Positions 16,537 to 25,149 of a stretch of DNA of 64,000 nt are shown here, piece after piece; positions within the stretch are counted from its first letter, which is position 1; the number at the start of each line of letters is the position of its first letter. The notes beneath the pieces were generated by a model, which saw only the letters and a list, made by a program, of their open reading frames with translations, was not told the DNA's origin and did no database searches. The DNA is from Variovorax sp. EL159. GTDB taxonomy: Bacteria; Pseudomonadota; Gammaproteobacteria; Burkholderiales; Burkholderiaceae_C. The translations under genes and the position numbers were made by a program. The stretch covers positions 59,869 to 123,868 of the forward strand of contig NZ_FMUJ01000002.1 in the NCBI RefSeq assembly GCF_900100965.1. Direction: 5' to 3'.

Positions 16537-18516
16537 ATGAAACCCGACGACGGCCAACGCGGGTGGCGGGTGGGCCACTGGCTCGCACGGCTGCTGTGGC
16601 TGTCGTGGCTGGCCGTCGTGGTGCCTTGCGCCTACGCCAGCGAGCCACCGGCCACGAAGGCGCCGCCGCAACACGACATCGTCGTTCACTTCACCCAGGC
16701 CGAGCTGCTGTCCGTTCCCGGCATCGGCTATTCGTCCCCGCCGCGGCGCATCGAAGACGCCGGGTTGCCGAAGGACGGCTGGAAAGTCGTCGCCCTTCCG
16801 TACACAGCCCCGCGCGAACTGGTCCCCACCGAGGCGGGCGGCGTGCGGACGGTCTCCGACTGGTACCGCCTAGACCTGGCGGGCCTGCCGCCATCGCAAC
16901 GGCCGCGCCTTCTGTACCTTCCGCGCTGGAAGACCCTCGGCCACATCGCGGTGTATGGCGACGGTGTGCTGCTCTATCAGTCGATCGGCAGCCCGGTGCA
17001 CAACGGCTACAACCATCCGTTGCTGCTGCCGCTGAACGCGACGGCCGATGCGCTGTCGCCGTCGTCGGTGCTGATCCGCGTCAACCGGTTGCGCAGCAGC
17101 GGGAGCGGGTTCTCGACCGTGTGGGTGGGTGACCAGGATTCGCTGAGCTGGCGCTACCAGGCGCGCCAGTTGCTGCAGGTGCAGTTGCCGTTCATGGGCA
17201 GTGCCGCGTTCCTGGCGGTGGGCGCCTTCGCGTTCGCGGTGTGGCTGGGCAAGCGGCGCGAATCGCTCTACCTGCTGTTCGCCGCCATCTCGGCGCTGGC
17301 CTTCCTGCGGATGCTCCACTACTACGCAGGCGGCAGCTACCTGCCGATGTCGGACGAGTGGTTCGAGTGGATGACTGTGGCCTCGCTGCTCTGGCTGATC
17401 ATCCTCATCCACCTGTTTCTGCAGCGCCTGCACCAGCAGCCCTCGCCGTGGCTCACACGCACGTCGGTCGGGCTGGCGCTGGCCTGCAGCGTGGGCACGC
17501 TGCCGCATGTGTCGGTCAGCCTCTACCTGCTCACGCCCTTGCTCAACCTGGCGGTGCTGCCCGTCGCGGTGCTGATCTTCTCGGTGAACCTGCGCAAGGC
17601 CTTGCGCGCGCAATTGCCCGAAGGGCGGCTGGTGGCGGGGTGGACCGTCTTCGCGGTCGGGTTCACGTCTTACGACGGGCTGCTGCAGAACAACCTGGTC
17701 AGCCCCGAGAGCGTGTACACCTCGCCCTACGCCATCATCGGCCTGTTCTTCGTCTTCTCGTACATCATGTTCCAGCGCTACACGGGCGCGTTCGCCGAGG
17801 TGGGCCGGTTGAACACGGGCCTGGCGCAGCGGCTGCAGGAGCGCGAGGCCGAGCTGGAGCAAAGCTACCGGCGGCTGCGCGTGATCGAGAACCAGCAGAT
17901 GCTCAACGCCGAGCGCAGGCGCCTCATGCAGGACATGCACGACGGGCTGGGCTCGTCGCTGATCGGCGCCATCCGTTCGGTGGAGCGCGGCGCCATGAAC
18001 GACGCCGAGATCTCCGGCGTGCTCAAGGGCTGCATGGACGACCTGAAGCTGGCGATCGATTCCATGGAAAGCGTGGACGCCGACCTGCTGCTGTTGCTGG
18101 CGACCCTGCGCTTTCGCCTCGCGCCGCGCATCGAGAGCGCCGGCGTCGCATTGCGCTGGGAGGTACAGCCCGTGCCCGCGTTGCCTTGGCTCGACCCGGG
18201 CAGTGCCCTGCACATCCTGCGCATCATGCAGGAGTGCGTGGCCAATGTGCTGCGCCACACGCGGGCCACCACCATCGGCTTCAGCACCGCGACGGTGGGG
18301 CAGGGCGTGTGCGTGGTGATCGAAGACAACGGCGCTGGCTTCGCGGTCGACGAGGCGCTGCGTCGGAGCGGCCGCGGGATGCGCAACCAGCAGCAGCGCG
18401 CGCAGGCCATCGGCGGCACCGTGAACTGGGAATCCGGCAGCGGCGGAACGCGCTTCACGCTCTGGCTGCCGCTCGAGCGCAAGGTCGAGGCCGAAAGGGC
18501 CGTGGGCTCGCTCTGA
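16537..18516 (+). CDS. orphan 7TMR-DISM sensor histidine kinase (HisKA_3 type)
   Basis: A 659-residue kinase. After an N-terminal signal/anchor (LLWLSWLAVVVPCAYA) comes a periplasmic 7TMR-DISM extracellular domain (about 40-200), seven membrane helices (about 215-410), a coiled coil, the DHp helix with His468 in MQDMHDGLGSSL, and an ATPase domain with an N box (IMQECVANVLRHTR) and G box DNGAGF. HisKA_3 kinases usually pair with NarL/FixJ-type regulators, but none lies next to it. The start at 16537 gives the cleanest N-terminus; 16510 is also open. The sensed signal is unknown. Confidence 0.87.
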   Translation: MKPDDGQRGWRVGHWLARLLWLSWLAVVVPCAYASEPPATKAPPQHDIVVHFTQAELLSVPGIGYSSPPRRIEDAGLPKDGWKVVALPYTAPRELVPTEAGGVRTVSDWYRLDLAGLPPSQRPRLLYLPRWKTLGHIAVYGDGVLLYQSIGSPVHNGYNHPLLLPLNATADALSPSSVLIRVNRLRSSGSGFSTVWVGDQDSLSWRYQARQLLQVQLPFMGSAAFLAVGAFAFAVWLGKRRESLYLLFAAISALAFLRMLHYYAGGSYLPMSDEWFEWMTVASLLWLIILIHLFLQRLHQQPSPWLTRTSVGLALACSVGTLPHVSVSLYLLTPLLNLAVLPVAVLIFSVNLRKALRAQLPEGRLVAGWTVFAVGFTSYDGLLQNNLVSPESVYTSPYAIIGLFFVFSYIMFQRYTGAFAEVGRLNTGLAQRLQEREAELEQSYRRLRVIENQQMLNAERRRLMQDMHDGLGSSLIGAIRSVERGAMNDAEISGVLKGCMDDLKLAIDSMESVDADLLLLLATLRFRLAPRIESAGVALRWEVQPVPALPWLDPGSALHILRIMQECVANVLRHTRATTIGFSTATVGQGVCVVIEDNGAGFAVDEALRRSGRGMRNQQQRAQAIGGTVNWESGSGGTRFTLWLPLERKVEAERAVGSL

Positions 18517-18526
18517 GCGAAGAAGG

Positions 18527-18550
18527 CGCGGGTACAGGCGCACCCGCGTT
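18527..18550. terminator. candidate bidirectional terminator hairpin
   Basis: CGCGGGT (18527-18533) and ACCCGCG (18542-18548) form a 7-base stem with an 8-base loop between the convergent kinase and LysR genes. There is no strong T-tract, so it may work as a weak or Rho-assisted terminator. Confidence 0.4.
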
Positions 18551-18552
18551 GT

Positions 18553-19437
18553 TCAGCCCGCCGCCTGCGGAAAATGCGCCTGCGCAATTTGCACGAGGGC
18601 TTCGACCAGCGGCGCTCTGACAGTCGAACGCTGCCAAAGCACGCCCACCGTTCTCGCAGGACAGGGCGCAGGCAAGGCCCACTTTTTGAGCGCGCGGTTG
18701 GGCGGGCCGACCACCGCCCAGTCGGGCAGCACCGACACCCCCAGCCCCTCGGCCACCAGCTTCGCGATGTACTCGATGCCATCGAGTTCGACGCGCACGT
18801 TGGGGCGTATGCCGAGCTGCCGCAGGTAATCGTCGGCCATCTTGCCGCCGACCACCTGCCGGTCGTAGCGGATGAACGGCTCGCGCGCGATCGTGGCCGG
18901 CACCGACGCGACCTTCATGCGCGCGGGCGTCAACAAGACCAGCGGTTCACGGCGCAGGGTGTGCCAGTTGCTCGTCTTGGGCAACTCGAAGGTCGGGTGC
19001 ACGAGGATCGCCGCATCGAGCTCGCCCGCCATGACGCGGCCGTACAGCGCAGTGGTCGAGCCGGGCTCGATGTAGATCCCGATGTGCGGATGCCGCCGGA
19101 CCCAGTCCTTGAGGATGAGCGGGATGATGCCCATGAGCCCCGTCGGAATGGCGCCGAGCCGCAAGGGCCCCGCCGGCAGTTCCGTGTCCGAGGCCGCGGA
19201 CTGCAGGTCCCTCAGCTCCCGCAGCACGTTGCGCGCCCGCGCGAGGATGCGCGTGCCCGACACCGTGGGCCGCACCGTGCGCCCCGAGCGCACGATGAGC
19301 TGGCTGCCGATGTCCGCCTCGAGCGCCCGCACGCGCTGCGCGATGGTCGCGGGCGTCATGTCCAGGTGGCGCGCCGCCTCGGCGATCGATCCGAGTTCGA
19401 CGACCGAGACGAAGCTCTGCAGGAATCGTGAGTCCAT
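18553..19437 (-). CDS. LysR-family regulator of the enolase/DapA operon
   Basis: A 294-residue LysR protein with N-terminal winged helix (FLQSFVSVVELGSIAEAARHLDMTPATIAQRVRALEADIG) and an effector domain (GPLRLGAIPTGLMGIIPLILKDWVRRHP). The ATG at 19437 gives the standard LysR N-terminus; the reverse frame continues far upstream into the next gene and is rejected. It is divergent from the enolase-superfamily gene, with an AT-rich operator-like region between, so it most likely regulates that operon. Confidence 0.9.
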   Translation of the reverse strand: MDSRFLQSFVSVVELGSIAEAARHLDMTPATIAQRVRALEADIGSQLIVRSGRTVRPTVSGTRILARARNVLRELRDLQSAASDTELPAGPLRLGAIPTGLMGIIPLILKDWVRRHPHIGIYIEPGSTTALYGRVMAGELDAAILVHPTFELPKTSNWHTLRREPLVLLTPARMKVASVPATIAREPFIRYDRQVVGGKMADDYLRQLGIRPNVRVELDGIEYIAKLVAEGLGVSVLPDWAVVGPPNRALKKWALPAPCPARTVGVLWQRSTVRAPLVEALVQIAQAHFPQAAG

Positions 19438-19491
19438 GGTGTGTGGGGGTGCGGTAGGTGCTGGGTGCGCGGGCCGATCGTGCCTGCACGG

Positions 19492-19512
19492 GAAGAAATA
19501 ATTTACTTCTTC
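19492..19512. promoter_or_regulatory. AT-rich inverted repeat, candidate LysR operator
   Basis: GAAGAAAT and TACTTCTTC flank a short AT centre at 19492-19512, overlapping a second small palindrome (CTTCTTCAGAAG). The stretch 19490-19545 is strikingly AT-rich for this genome. It sits in the divergent space between the LysR gene and the enolase gene, where LysR dimers usually bind. Confidence 0.5.
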
Positions 19513-19587
19513 AGAAGATATGGAACAACCATTTTTCTTTGCTTTGATGCCTCCCAGAATCTCCTGCAACATCAACAGGAGACCGCA

Positions 19588-20712
19588 TTGCCGAAGATTC
19601 AATCCATTCATTTCTGTGCCGCCGCCGTTCCGCTCGACCGCGTCACTTCGTTTTCCAACCGCACCGTCAGCACGCGCCACTACGGGCTCGTGAAGGTCCG
19701 CTCCGACGACGGTGTCGAAGGCATCGGCTTCTGCTACGTGGGCAGCGCCGGCGGCAGCCTCTTCGCCGCGGCGGTCGAGCAACTGCTCGCACCGGTGCTG
19801 ATCGGCAAGGACTCCCATGCCGTCGAGGGGCTGTGGTCGGCCATGTACCAGGAGTCGCTGCTGCAGGGCCGCTCGGGCACGGTCATGCGTGCCATCAGCG
19901 CGCTCGACACGGCGCTCTGGGACCTGAACGCGCGCACGCAAGGGTTGCCGCTGCACAAGTACCTGGGCGCGGTCGAACTCGAATCGGTGCCCGCCTATGC
20001 CAGCGGCGGCTACTACCTCGACGGCAAGACGCCCGCGATGCTCGGCCACGAGATGGCCAGCTACGTCGACAAGGGCTTCAAGGCCGTGAAGATGAAGACC
20101 GGCCGCCTCTCGCCCAAGGAAGAAGAAGCACGGCTGAAGGCCGCGCGCGATGCCGTCGGCCCCGACGTCGAGCTGATGATGGACTGCAACAACGGCTGGG
20201 TCGACACCACCCAGGCCATGCAGTACATCCGCCGCTTCGAGGCCTACGACCCCTACTTCATCGAAGAGCCCTTCGGCCCCGACGACATCGAGAGCCACGC
20301 GAAGCTGGCCCGGCTGACGCGCATCCCCGTGGCCACGGCGGAGATCGGCTATGGCCGCTGGTACCACAAGGAGCTGCTCGACAAGGGCGCCGCATCGATC
20401 CTGCAGACCGATGCGCTCGTGTGCGGCGGCATCTCCGAATGGAAGCGCATTGCCGCGACGGCGGCGAGCTACGGCGTGGTGATGTGCCCGCACTGGTTCC
20501 ACGACGTGCACGCGCCGCTGGTTGCCGCCACGCCCAACGCGCGCTACGTGGAGTTCTTTTGGGACGACCAGGTGCTGAACTTCCGCCGCCTCGTCGATCG
20601 CCAGCTCGAGCACAAGAACGGCCGCGTGATCCTGCACCAGACCCCGGGGCTGGGCTTCGGCTTCGACGAGAAGGCCGTGCAGCAGTACGGCCGCTGGGGC
20701 GTCGTGCAATGA
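19588..20712 (+). CDS. mandelate racemase/muconate lactonizing enzyme family protein
   Basis: A 374-residue enolase-superfamily enzyme. The second-strand base motif is KxK (Lys168-Met-Lys170), the metal ligands are Asp199 (MMDCNN), Glu226 (FIEEPF) and Glu252 (TAEIGYG), and a late His-rich PHWFHDVH motif may supply a second base. These enzymes abstract a proton alpha to a carboxylate, and many dehydrate acid sugars. I chose a TTG start at 19588 because ACAGGAGAC precedes it at the right distance and conserved sequence begins there; no in-frame ATG is better placed. It is coupled to the DapA-like gene by a 4-base overlap, suggesting dehydration followed by aldol cleavage. Confidence 0.88.
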   Translation: MPKIQSIHFCAAAVPLDRVTSFSNRTVSTRHYGLVKVRSDDGVEGIGFCYVGSAGGSLFAAAVEQLLAPVLIGKDSHAVEGLWSAMYQESLLQGRSGTVMRAISALDTALWDLNARTQGLPLHKYLGAVELESVPAYASGGYYLDGKTPAMLGHEMASYVDKGFKAVKMKTGRLSPKEEEARLKAARDAVGPDVELMMDCNNGWVDTTQAMQYIRRFEAYDPYFIEEPFGPDDIESHAKLARLTRIPVATAEIGYGRWYHKELLDKGAASILQTDALVCGGISEWKRIAATAASYGVVMCPHWFHDVHAPLVAATPNARYVEFFWDDQVLNFRRLVDRQLEHKNGRVILHQTPGLGFGFDEKAVQQYGRWGVVQ

Positions 20713-21638
20713 GCGCACCCAAGCTGCGCGGCGTGCTGTCGCCGGTGCTCACGCCCTTCGATGCCGACCTTTCTCCGTCGGTGCCGCGCTTCGTCAGGCA
20801 TTGCCGCTGGCTGCTCGATCAGGGCGTGGGCCTGTCGGTGTTCGGCACCAACTCCGAGGCCAACTCGCTGACCCTCCACGAAAAGCGCGGCCTGCTCGAT
20901 GCGCTGCTGGCGCACGGCATTCCGCCCGATCGCCTGATGCCCGGCACCGGTGCCTGCGCGCTCGGCGACACCATCGAACTCACGCGGCATGCGGTGGCCG
21001 CGGGCTGCGCCGGCGTGCTCATGCTGCCGCCGTTTTTCTACAAGGGCATCTCCGACGAAGGGCTCTTCCGGAGCTTCGCGCGGGTGATCGATGCGGTGGC
21101 CGACGAGCGGCTGCGCATCTACCTGTATCACATCCCTCCGGTCTCGCAGGTCGGCATCAGCCTGGCGTTGATCGAGCGGCTGCTCAAGGCCTACCCGCGC
21201 GCGGTCGCCGGCATCAAGGACAGCTCGGGCGACTGGAACAACACGGCCGCCCTGCTGCGCGAATTCCAGCCCGGGGGCTTCGACGTGTTCGCCGGCACCG
21301 AGACGGTCTTGCTGCCCACGCTGCGCGGTGGCGGCGCAGGCTGCATCACGGCCACCGGCAATGTGAATCCCGCGCCCATCGTTCATCTCTACGAACATTG
21401 GCGCGATGCGGATGCCGACGACAGGCAGAAGGCCCTCAACGAAACGCGCGCCGTCTTCCAGGCGCTGCCGATGATCGCGGCCATGAAGGCGACCATCGCG
21501 CGGCAGACTGGCGATGTCGGCTGGGCGGCGGTGCGGCCACCGCTGGTCGAGATCGAACCCGTGCAGCGTGCCGCGCTGGCGGCCGGCCTCGATGCCTGCG
21601 GCTTCCACATGCCGAATGCCTCGGCACTGGCCGCCTGA
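20709..21638 (+). CDS. DapA-family (dihydrodipicolinate synthase/aldolase-like) lyase
   Basis: A 309-residue class I TIM-barrel lyase. The Schiff-base lysine is Lys170 (AGIKDSSGD) and the catalytic Tyr is Tyr140 (IYLYHIPP). The dapA signature GTTGE is changed to GTNSE at 46-50, so it is probably not the lysine-pathway enzyme but a keto-acid-sugar aldolase or dehydratase. Its ATG overlaps the enolase-family stop, and it is followed after 29 bases by a solute-binding protein gene, consistent with an acid-sugar catabolic operon. Confidence 0.9.
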   Translation: MSAPKLRGVLSPVLTPFDADLSPSVPRFVRHCRWLLDQGVGLSVFGTNSEANSLTLHEKRGLLDALLAHGIPPDRLMPGTGACALGDTIELTRHAVAAGCAGVLMLPPFFYKGISDEGLFRSFARVIDAVADERLRIYLYHIPPVSQVGISLALIERLLKAYPRAVAGIKDSSGDWNNTAALLREFQPGGFDVFAGTETVLLPTLRGGGAGCITATGNVNPAPIVHLYEHWRDADADDRQKALNETRAVFQALPMIAAMKATIARQTGDVGWAAVRPPLVEIEPVQRAALAAGLDACGFHMPNASALAA

Positions 21639-21667
21639 TACCGAAGAAAAAACAGGAGACAAAGACA

Positions 21668-22639
21668 ATGAAACGCAGGCTATTTACCGGGGGCGCCGTC
21701 GCGGCCACCCTGGCCGCAACGGGCGTGTTCGCCCAGACCATGCCCAAGAGCGTGACGCGGCTGGTCGTCGGGTTCCCGGCCGGCGGCGGCACCGACGTGC
21801 TGGCCCGGCTGCTGGCGCAGAAGCTGGGCGTGATGTGGGGCATTCCGGTCGTCGTCGAGAACAGGGCGGGCGCGGCCGGGATCATCGCGGCCGAGCAGGT
21901 GGCGCGCGCCGAACCCGATGGCAGCACCTTGCTGATGGCGCACATCAACAGCCACGGCATCGCGCCCGGCCTGCAGCCGGGGCTGGGCTATTCCGCCGAG
22001 CGCGACTTCACGCCCATCGCGCTGGTCGGCGCCACGCCGCAGATGCTCATCTGCGCGAGCAACCAGCCGGTCAAGACGCTCAAGGGGCTGGTCGAGCTGT
22101 GTCGCAGCCGGCCCGGGGAAGTCATCTTCGGCTCGGCCGGCAACGGGTCGGCGCAGCACCTGGCGCTGGAGCTTTTCAAGGCGCGCGCCAACATCGACGT
22201 GCTGCACGTGCCGTACAAGGGCTCGGCGCCGCTGGTGAGCGACATGCTCGGCGGGCACGTGCAGTACAGCTTCGAAGGCATGACCACCGCCACGCAGTAC
22301 CTGGGCGGCGGCAAGATGACGGCCATTGCACAAACGCGAGCGAAGCGCTCCAGGAACTTTCCCGCCGTGCCGACGCTGGCGGAGTCGGGGTACGAAGGCT
22401 ACGAGGCCAGCATCTGGTTCGGGCTGGTCGGCCCGGCGAAGATGCCGCAGGCGATGGTCGCCCGCATGAACAAGGACGTGAACACCGTGCTGGCCATGCC
22501 GGACGTGATCGCCCGGCTGGACCAGTTCGGCGCCGAAGACGGCGGTGGAAGCGCGCAGCGCTTCGGCGACTTCATGCAGGCCGAACGCGAGAAGTGGGGC
22601 CGCCTCATCAAGACGGCCCGCATCGCGGTCGACAAGTGA
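21668..22639 (+). CDS. Bug/TctC-family periplasmic substrate-binding protein
   Basis: A 323-residue extracytoplasmic binding protein with a signal peptide (MKRRLFTGGAVAATLAATGVFAQ) and the family signatures RLVVGFPAGGGTDVLARLLAQ, VVENRAGAAGIIAAEQVA and LHVPYKGSAPLVSDMLGGHV. Bug proteins bind organic acids and are strongly expanded in beta-proteobacteria. No TctA/TctB membrane genes lie nearby, so it must share a transporter encoded elsewhere or act as a sensor. It probably binds the substrate of the two upstream enzymes. Confidence 0.93.
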   Translation: MKRRLFTGGAVAATLAATGVFAQTMPKSVTRLVVGFPAGGGTDVLARLLAQKLGVMWGIPVVVENRAGAAGIIAAEQVARAEPDGSTLLMAHINSHGIAPGLQPGLGYSAERDFTPIALVGATPQMLICASNQPVKTLKGLVELCRSRPGEVIFGSAGNGSAQHLALELFKARANIDVLHVPYKGSAPLVSDMLGGHVQYSFEGMTTATQYLGGGKMTAIAQTRAKRSRNFPAVPTLAESGYEGYEASIWFGLVGPAKMPQAMVARMNKDVNTVLAMPDVIARLDQFGAEDGGGSAQRFGDFMQAEREKWGRLIKTARIAVDK

Positions 22640-22658
22640 GCCGCCGCGCCCGGCCCGC

Positions 22659-23312
22659 CTATTCGATCTTGAAGACGAACTCCTGCGTGGCAAGGATCTC
22701 CGCGTCGCCCGTGGTCTGGCATTCGTAGCGCATCATGGCCGAGCGCACGGCTCCGTAGTACACGCGCGGCCCCGACAGGAAGCGCACCTCCGTCACGTGG
22801 CTGCCCTTGATGCGCACCTCGGCCTTGACCACGCCGCTGGTGCCTTCGTCCAGCGCCTTGCGCGGCATCTCGGGCTTGACCTGCTTGGGGCAGGCCACCG
22901 CGATGTCCGAAGAGGTCGCCTTCGGCGGTGCCGGTGGCGCGGGCGGCGCAGGCGGTGCGGCCGGCGGCGGTGCCACCGGCTCCACGCTCTGCACCGCGGT
23001 GATCGTCGGCGCGGCGGTCGCGGGCGGCGTCACGGCCGGCGGCGGCACGTAGGCGGGCCGCGGTGGCGGCGGCGCCTTCGGCGTTTCCAGCTTGACGATC
23101 TTCTTGGGTGGGGGCGGCGGTGGTGGCGGCGGCGGGGGCGGCTTGATCTCCGCGATGATCGTCGCGTCCATCGGCTTCTTGATCATCTCGATCGTCTTGC
23201 GGGCAAGGCCCGACACGAGCGCATAGCCGACCAGCACGTGGAACAGGATCATCACGCCGATGCCGACCGGGCCGAAGCGGGACTTGGGGTCGAAGTCGTT
23301 GGCGCGGCTCAT
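22659..23312 (-). CDS. tonB: energy transducer TonB
   Basis: A 217-residue TonB: N-terminal membrane anchor (about 15-40, VGIGVMILFHVLVGYALVSGL), a long Pro-rich spacer with two polyproline/Pro-Ala blocks (about 57-133) and a C-terminal TonB domain (EMPRKALDEGTSGVVKAEVRI to the end). It transmits the inner-membrane proton motive force to outer membrane receptors. It is the last gene of the leftward operon, overlaps the second exbD by 4 bases, and most likely serves the receptor encoded at 31953-34493. Confidence 0.92.
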   Translation of the reverse strand: MSRANDFDPKSRFGPVGIGVMILFHVLVGYALVSGLARKTIEMIKKPMDATIIAEIKPPPPPPPPPPPPKKIVKLETPKAPPPPRPAYVPPPAVTPPATAAPTITAVQSVEPVAPPPAAPPAPPAPPAPPKATSSDIAVACPKQVKPEMPRKALDEGTSGVVKAEVRIKGSHVTEVRFLSGPRVYYGAVRSAMMRYECQTTGDAEILATQEFVFKIE

Positions 23313-23743
23313 GGGATGAACTGCTCCGAACCCACGATGCCCAGCTTGGTCAGGCCCGAGCGCTGCGCCGAGGCCATCACGCCGGCCACGATGCTGTACC
23401 TGGCGTGCCTGTCGGGGCGCAGGTGCACTTCAGGCTGCACCGCCTGCGTCGCGATCTGCTCGAAGCGCCGCTCGACTTCGGGCAGGTCGGCAATGGCCTC
23501 GCCGTTCCACAGCACGGTGCTGCGTTCGTCGATGTCGATGCGCAGCACCTCGGGCTTGATGTCGCTCGGCGGCGGGTTGCCCGTGGGCATGTTCAGGTTG
23601 ACCGCATGCAGCTGGATCGGGATGGTGATGATGAGCATGATCAGCAGCACCAGCATCACGTCGATCAGCGGCGTGGTGTTGATGTCCATCATCGGCTCGT
23701 CGGACGGCGCACTTCGGCGGCGCCCCTGTTTTTCTCTAGGCAT
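23309..23743 (-). CDS. exbD: biopolymer transport protein ExbD (second copy)
   Basis: A 144-residue ExbD/TolR protein with a cytoplasmic N-terminus, one membrane helix carrying the essential Asp (INTTPLIDVMLVLLIMLII) and a periplasmic domain. It differs clearly from the upstream ExbD, so this is an ExbD1-ExbD2 pair rather than a recent duplication. It overlaps tonB by 4 bases and follows the other exbD after 12 bases. Confidence 0.93.
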   Translation of the reverse strand: MPREKQGRRRSAPSDEPMMDINTTPLIDVMLVLLIMLIITIPIQLHAVNLNMPTGNPPPSDIKPEVLRIDIDERSTVLWNGEAIADLPEVERRFEQIATQAVQPEVHLRPDRHARYSIVAGVMASAQRSGLTKLGIVGSEQFIP

Positions 23744-23755
23744 TGCTGTGTCTTC

Positions 23756-24184
23756 TCAGTTGCGCGCGGGCGGCTCGGTGATGAAGCCGACCTTGACGAT
23801 GCCGGCCGACTGGCACGCATAGATGATCTTTCCCACCGGCTCGTAGTCGGAGTGCCAGTCCCCGCGGATGTGCACCTCGGGCTGCGGGTTCATCGCCGCC
23901 ACCTTCTTGAGCTTGTCGGCCAGCGCGTTCGTGTCGCGCACGGGCGTGTCGAACCAGTAGGTCCGGCCTGAGGCATCGACCGACAGCACGACGGTGTCGG
24001 GCTTGCTTTCGCGCACCTCGTTGCGCTCTTTCGGGACCTCCACCGGAACCGAATAATTGACCACCGGAATGGTGATGAGGAAGATGATCAGCAGCACCAG
24101 CATCACGTCCACCAGCGGTGTCGTGTTGATGGCGGCAATGACCTGCTCCTCGTCGCCTCCGGCGGATGGAATGTTCATCGCCAT
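23756..24184 (-). CDS. exbD: biopolymer transport protein ExbD (first copy)
   Basis: A 142-residue ExbD with the conserved proton-path Asp in INTTPLVDVMLVLLIIFLI and a periplasmic domain starting VPVEVPKERNE. It is a part of the TonB-ExbB-ExbD motor. It starts 34 bases after the exbB stop. Confidence 0.93.
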   Translation of the reverse strand: MAMNIPSAGGDEEQVIAAINTTPLVDVMLVLLIIFLITIPVVNYSVPVEVPKERNEVRESKPDTVVLSVDASGRTYWFDTPVRDTNALADKLKKVAAMNPQPEVHIRGDWHSDYEPVGKIIYACQSAGIVKVGFITEPPARN

Positions 24185-24218
24185 GATGTGGCCCGGTTCC
24201 GTGCGGCGGCGCGGCGGC

Positions 24219-25103
24219 TCAGGCCGCGGCGCTGCCGGCCAGGATCACCGAGTGCAGCTCGCCGCTGAACTCGCGCACGTCGTCCATCACGGTGATGTTG
24301 CGGCGCAGGAGCCAGTTGTAGCCCAGCACCGCGGGCACGGCCACGGCCAGGCCGATGGCGGTCATGATGAGCGATTCGCCCACCGGGCCGGCCACCTTGT
24401 CGATCGACGCCTGGCCGGCGATGCCGATGGCGGTGAGCGCGTGGTAGATGCCCCAGACGGTGCCGAACAGGCCGACGAAAGGCGCGGTGGAACCCACCGT
24501 GGCAAGCAGCGACATGCCGTTGCTCAAACGCCGCTGCACGCGCTCGGTGGCGCGGTGGATGCACAGGTCCACGAAGTCGGCGAAGTCGACCTTGCCGCGC
24601 AGGCCGTCGTGCTTGCGCGTGGCATGCACGCCCGCATCGGCGATGAAGCGGAAGGGACTGCCCTCGGCGAGCTTGGCGGTGCCGTCCTGCACGGTGCGCT
24701 CGTTCCAGAACTCGTTGTCCACCTCCTTCGCCTGCCGGCCCATGCGCATCTGTTCGAGCAGCTTGGTGACGATCACGTACCAGCTGCCCATCGACATGAT
24801 CGCCAGGATGGCCAGCACGGCCTTGGCCACCAGGTCGCTCTGCGCCCAGAGCGCACCGATGCCGTAGGGGTTGTCGACCTTGGTGGTGGCTGCGGCTGCA
24901 GGCACAGCGGCCGGCGCTGTGGAAGCCGGCGCCGCGGCGCTGCCGGCCGACGGGTCCGTTGCCGGTGCGGCGGTGGGTGCAACGGCGGGCGCGGCTTCGG
25001 GCGTGGCCTGGGCGTTGGCGGCGTTCGGTGCGGCGGTGAGCGAAAGCGCCAGAACGAGCGGAGCGGCCGCGGCCATCAGCTTCGCGAAAAAGGTCTTCAT
25101 CAT
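24219..25103 (-). CDS. exbB: biopolymer transport protein ExbB (MotA/TolQ/ExbB family)
   Basis: A 294-residue ExbB. It has a signal peptide (MMKTFFAKLMAAAAPLVLALSLTAAPNAANA), an Ala/Pro-rich periplasmic extension of about 45 residues, a first membrane helix (AVLAILAIMSMGSWYVIV) and the family core GSTAPFVGLFGTVWGIYHAL and ESLIMTAIGLAVAVPAVLGYNWL. It channels protons with ExbD. The N-terminal extension is longer than in E. coli ExbB but common in beta-proteobacteria. The start at 25103 follows GGAGACATAC; the second Met (25100) is nearly as good. Confidence 0.92.
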   Translation of the reverse strand: MMKTFFAKLMAAAAPLVLALSLTAAPNAANAQATPEAAPAVAPTAAPATDPSAGSAAAPASTAPAAVPAAAATTKVDNPYGIGALWAQSDLVAKAVLAILAIMSMGSWYVIVTKLLEQMRMGRQAKEVDNEFWNERTVQDGTAKLAEGSPFRFIADAGVHATRKHDGLRGKVDFADFVDLCIHRATERVQRRLSNGMSLLATVGSTAPFVGLFGTVWGIYHALTAIGIAGQASIDKVAGPVGESLIMTAIGLAVAVPAVLGYNWLLRRNITVMDDVREFSGELHSVILAGSAAA

Positions 25104-25149
25104 GTATGTCTCCAAAAAAAGCAAAGGGCGCTGTGGTTCATGCGCCCGG

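Noticed and set aside
22900-23160. Repetitive GGCGG-rich sequence that could be taken for a tandem repeat or CRISPR-like array.
   Set aside because: It is the coding sequence of the polyproline and Pro-Ala spacer of TonB, without unique spacers.
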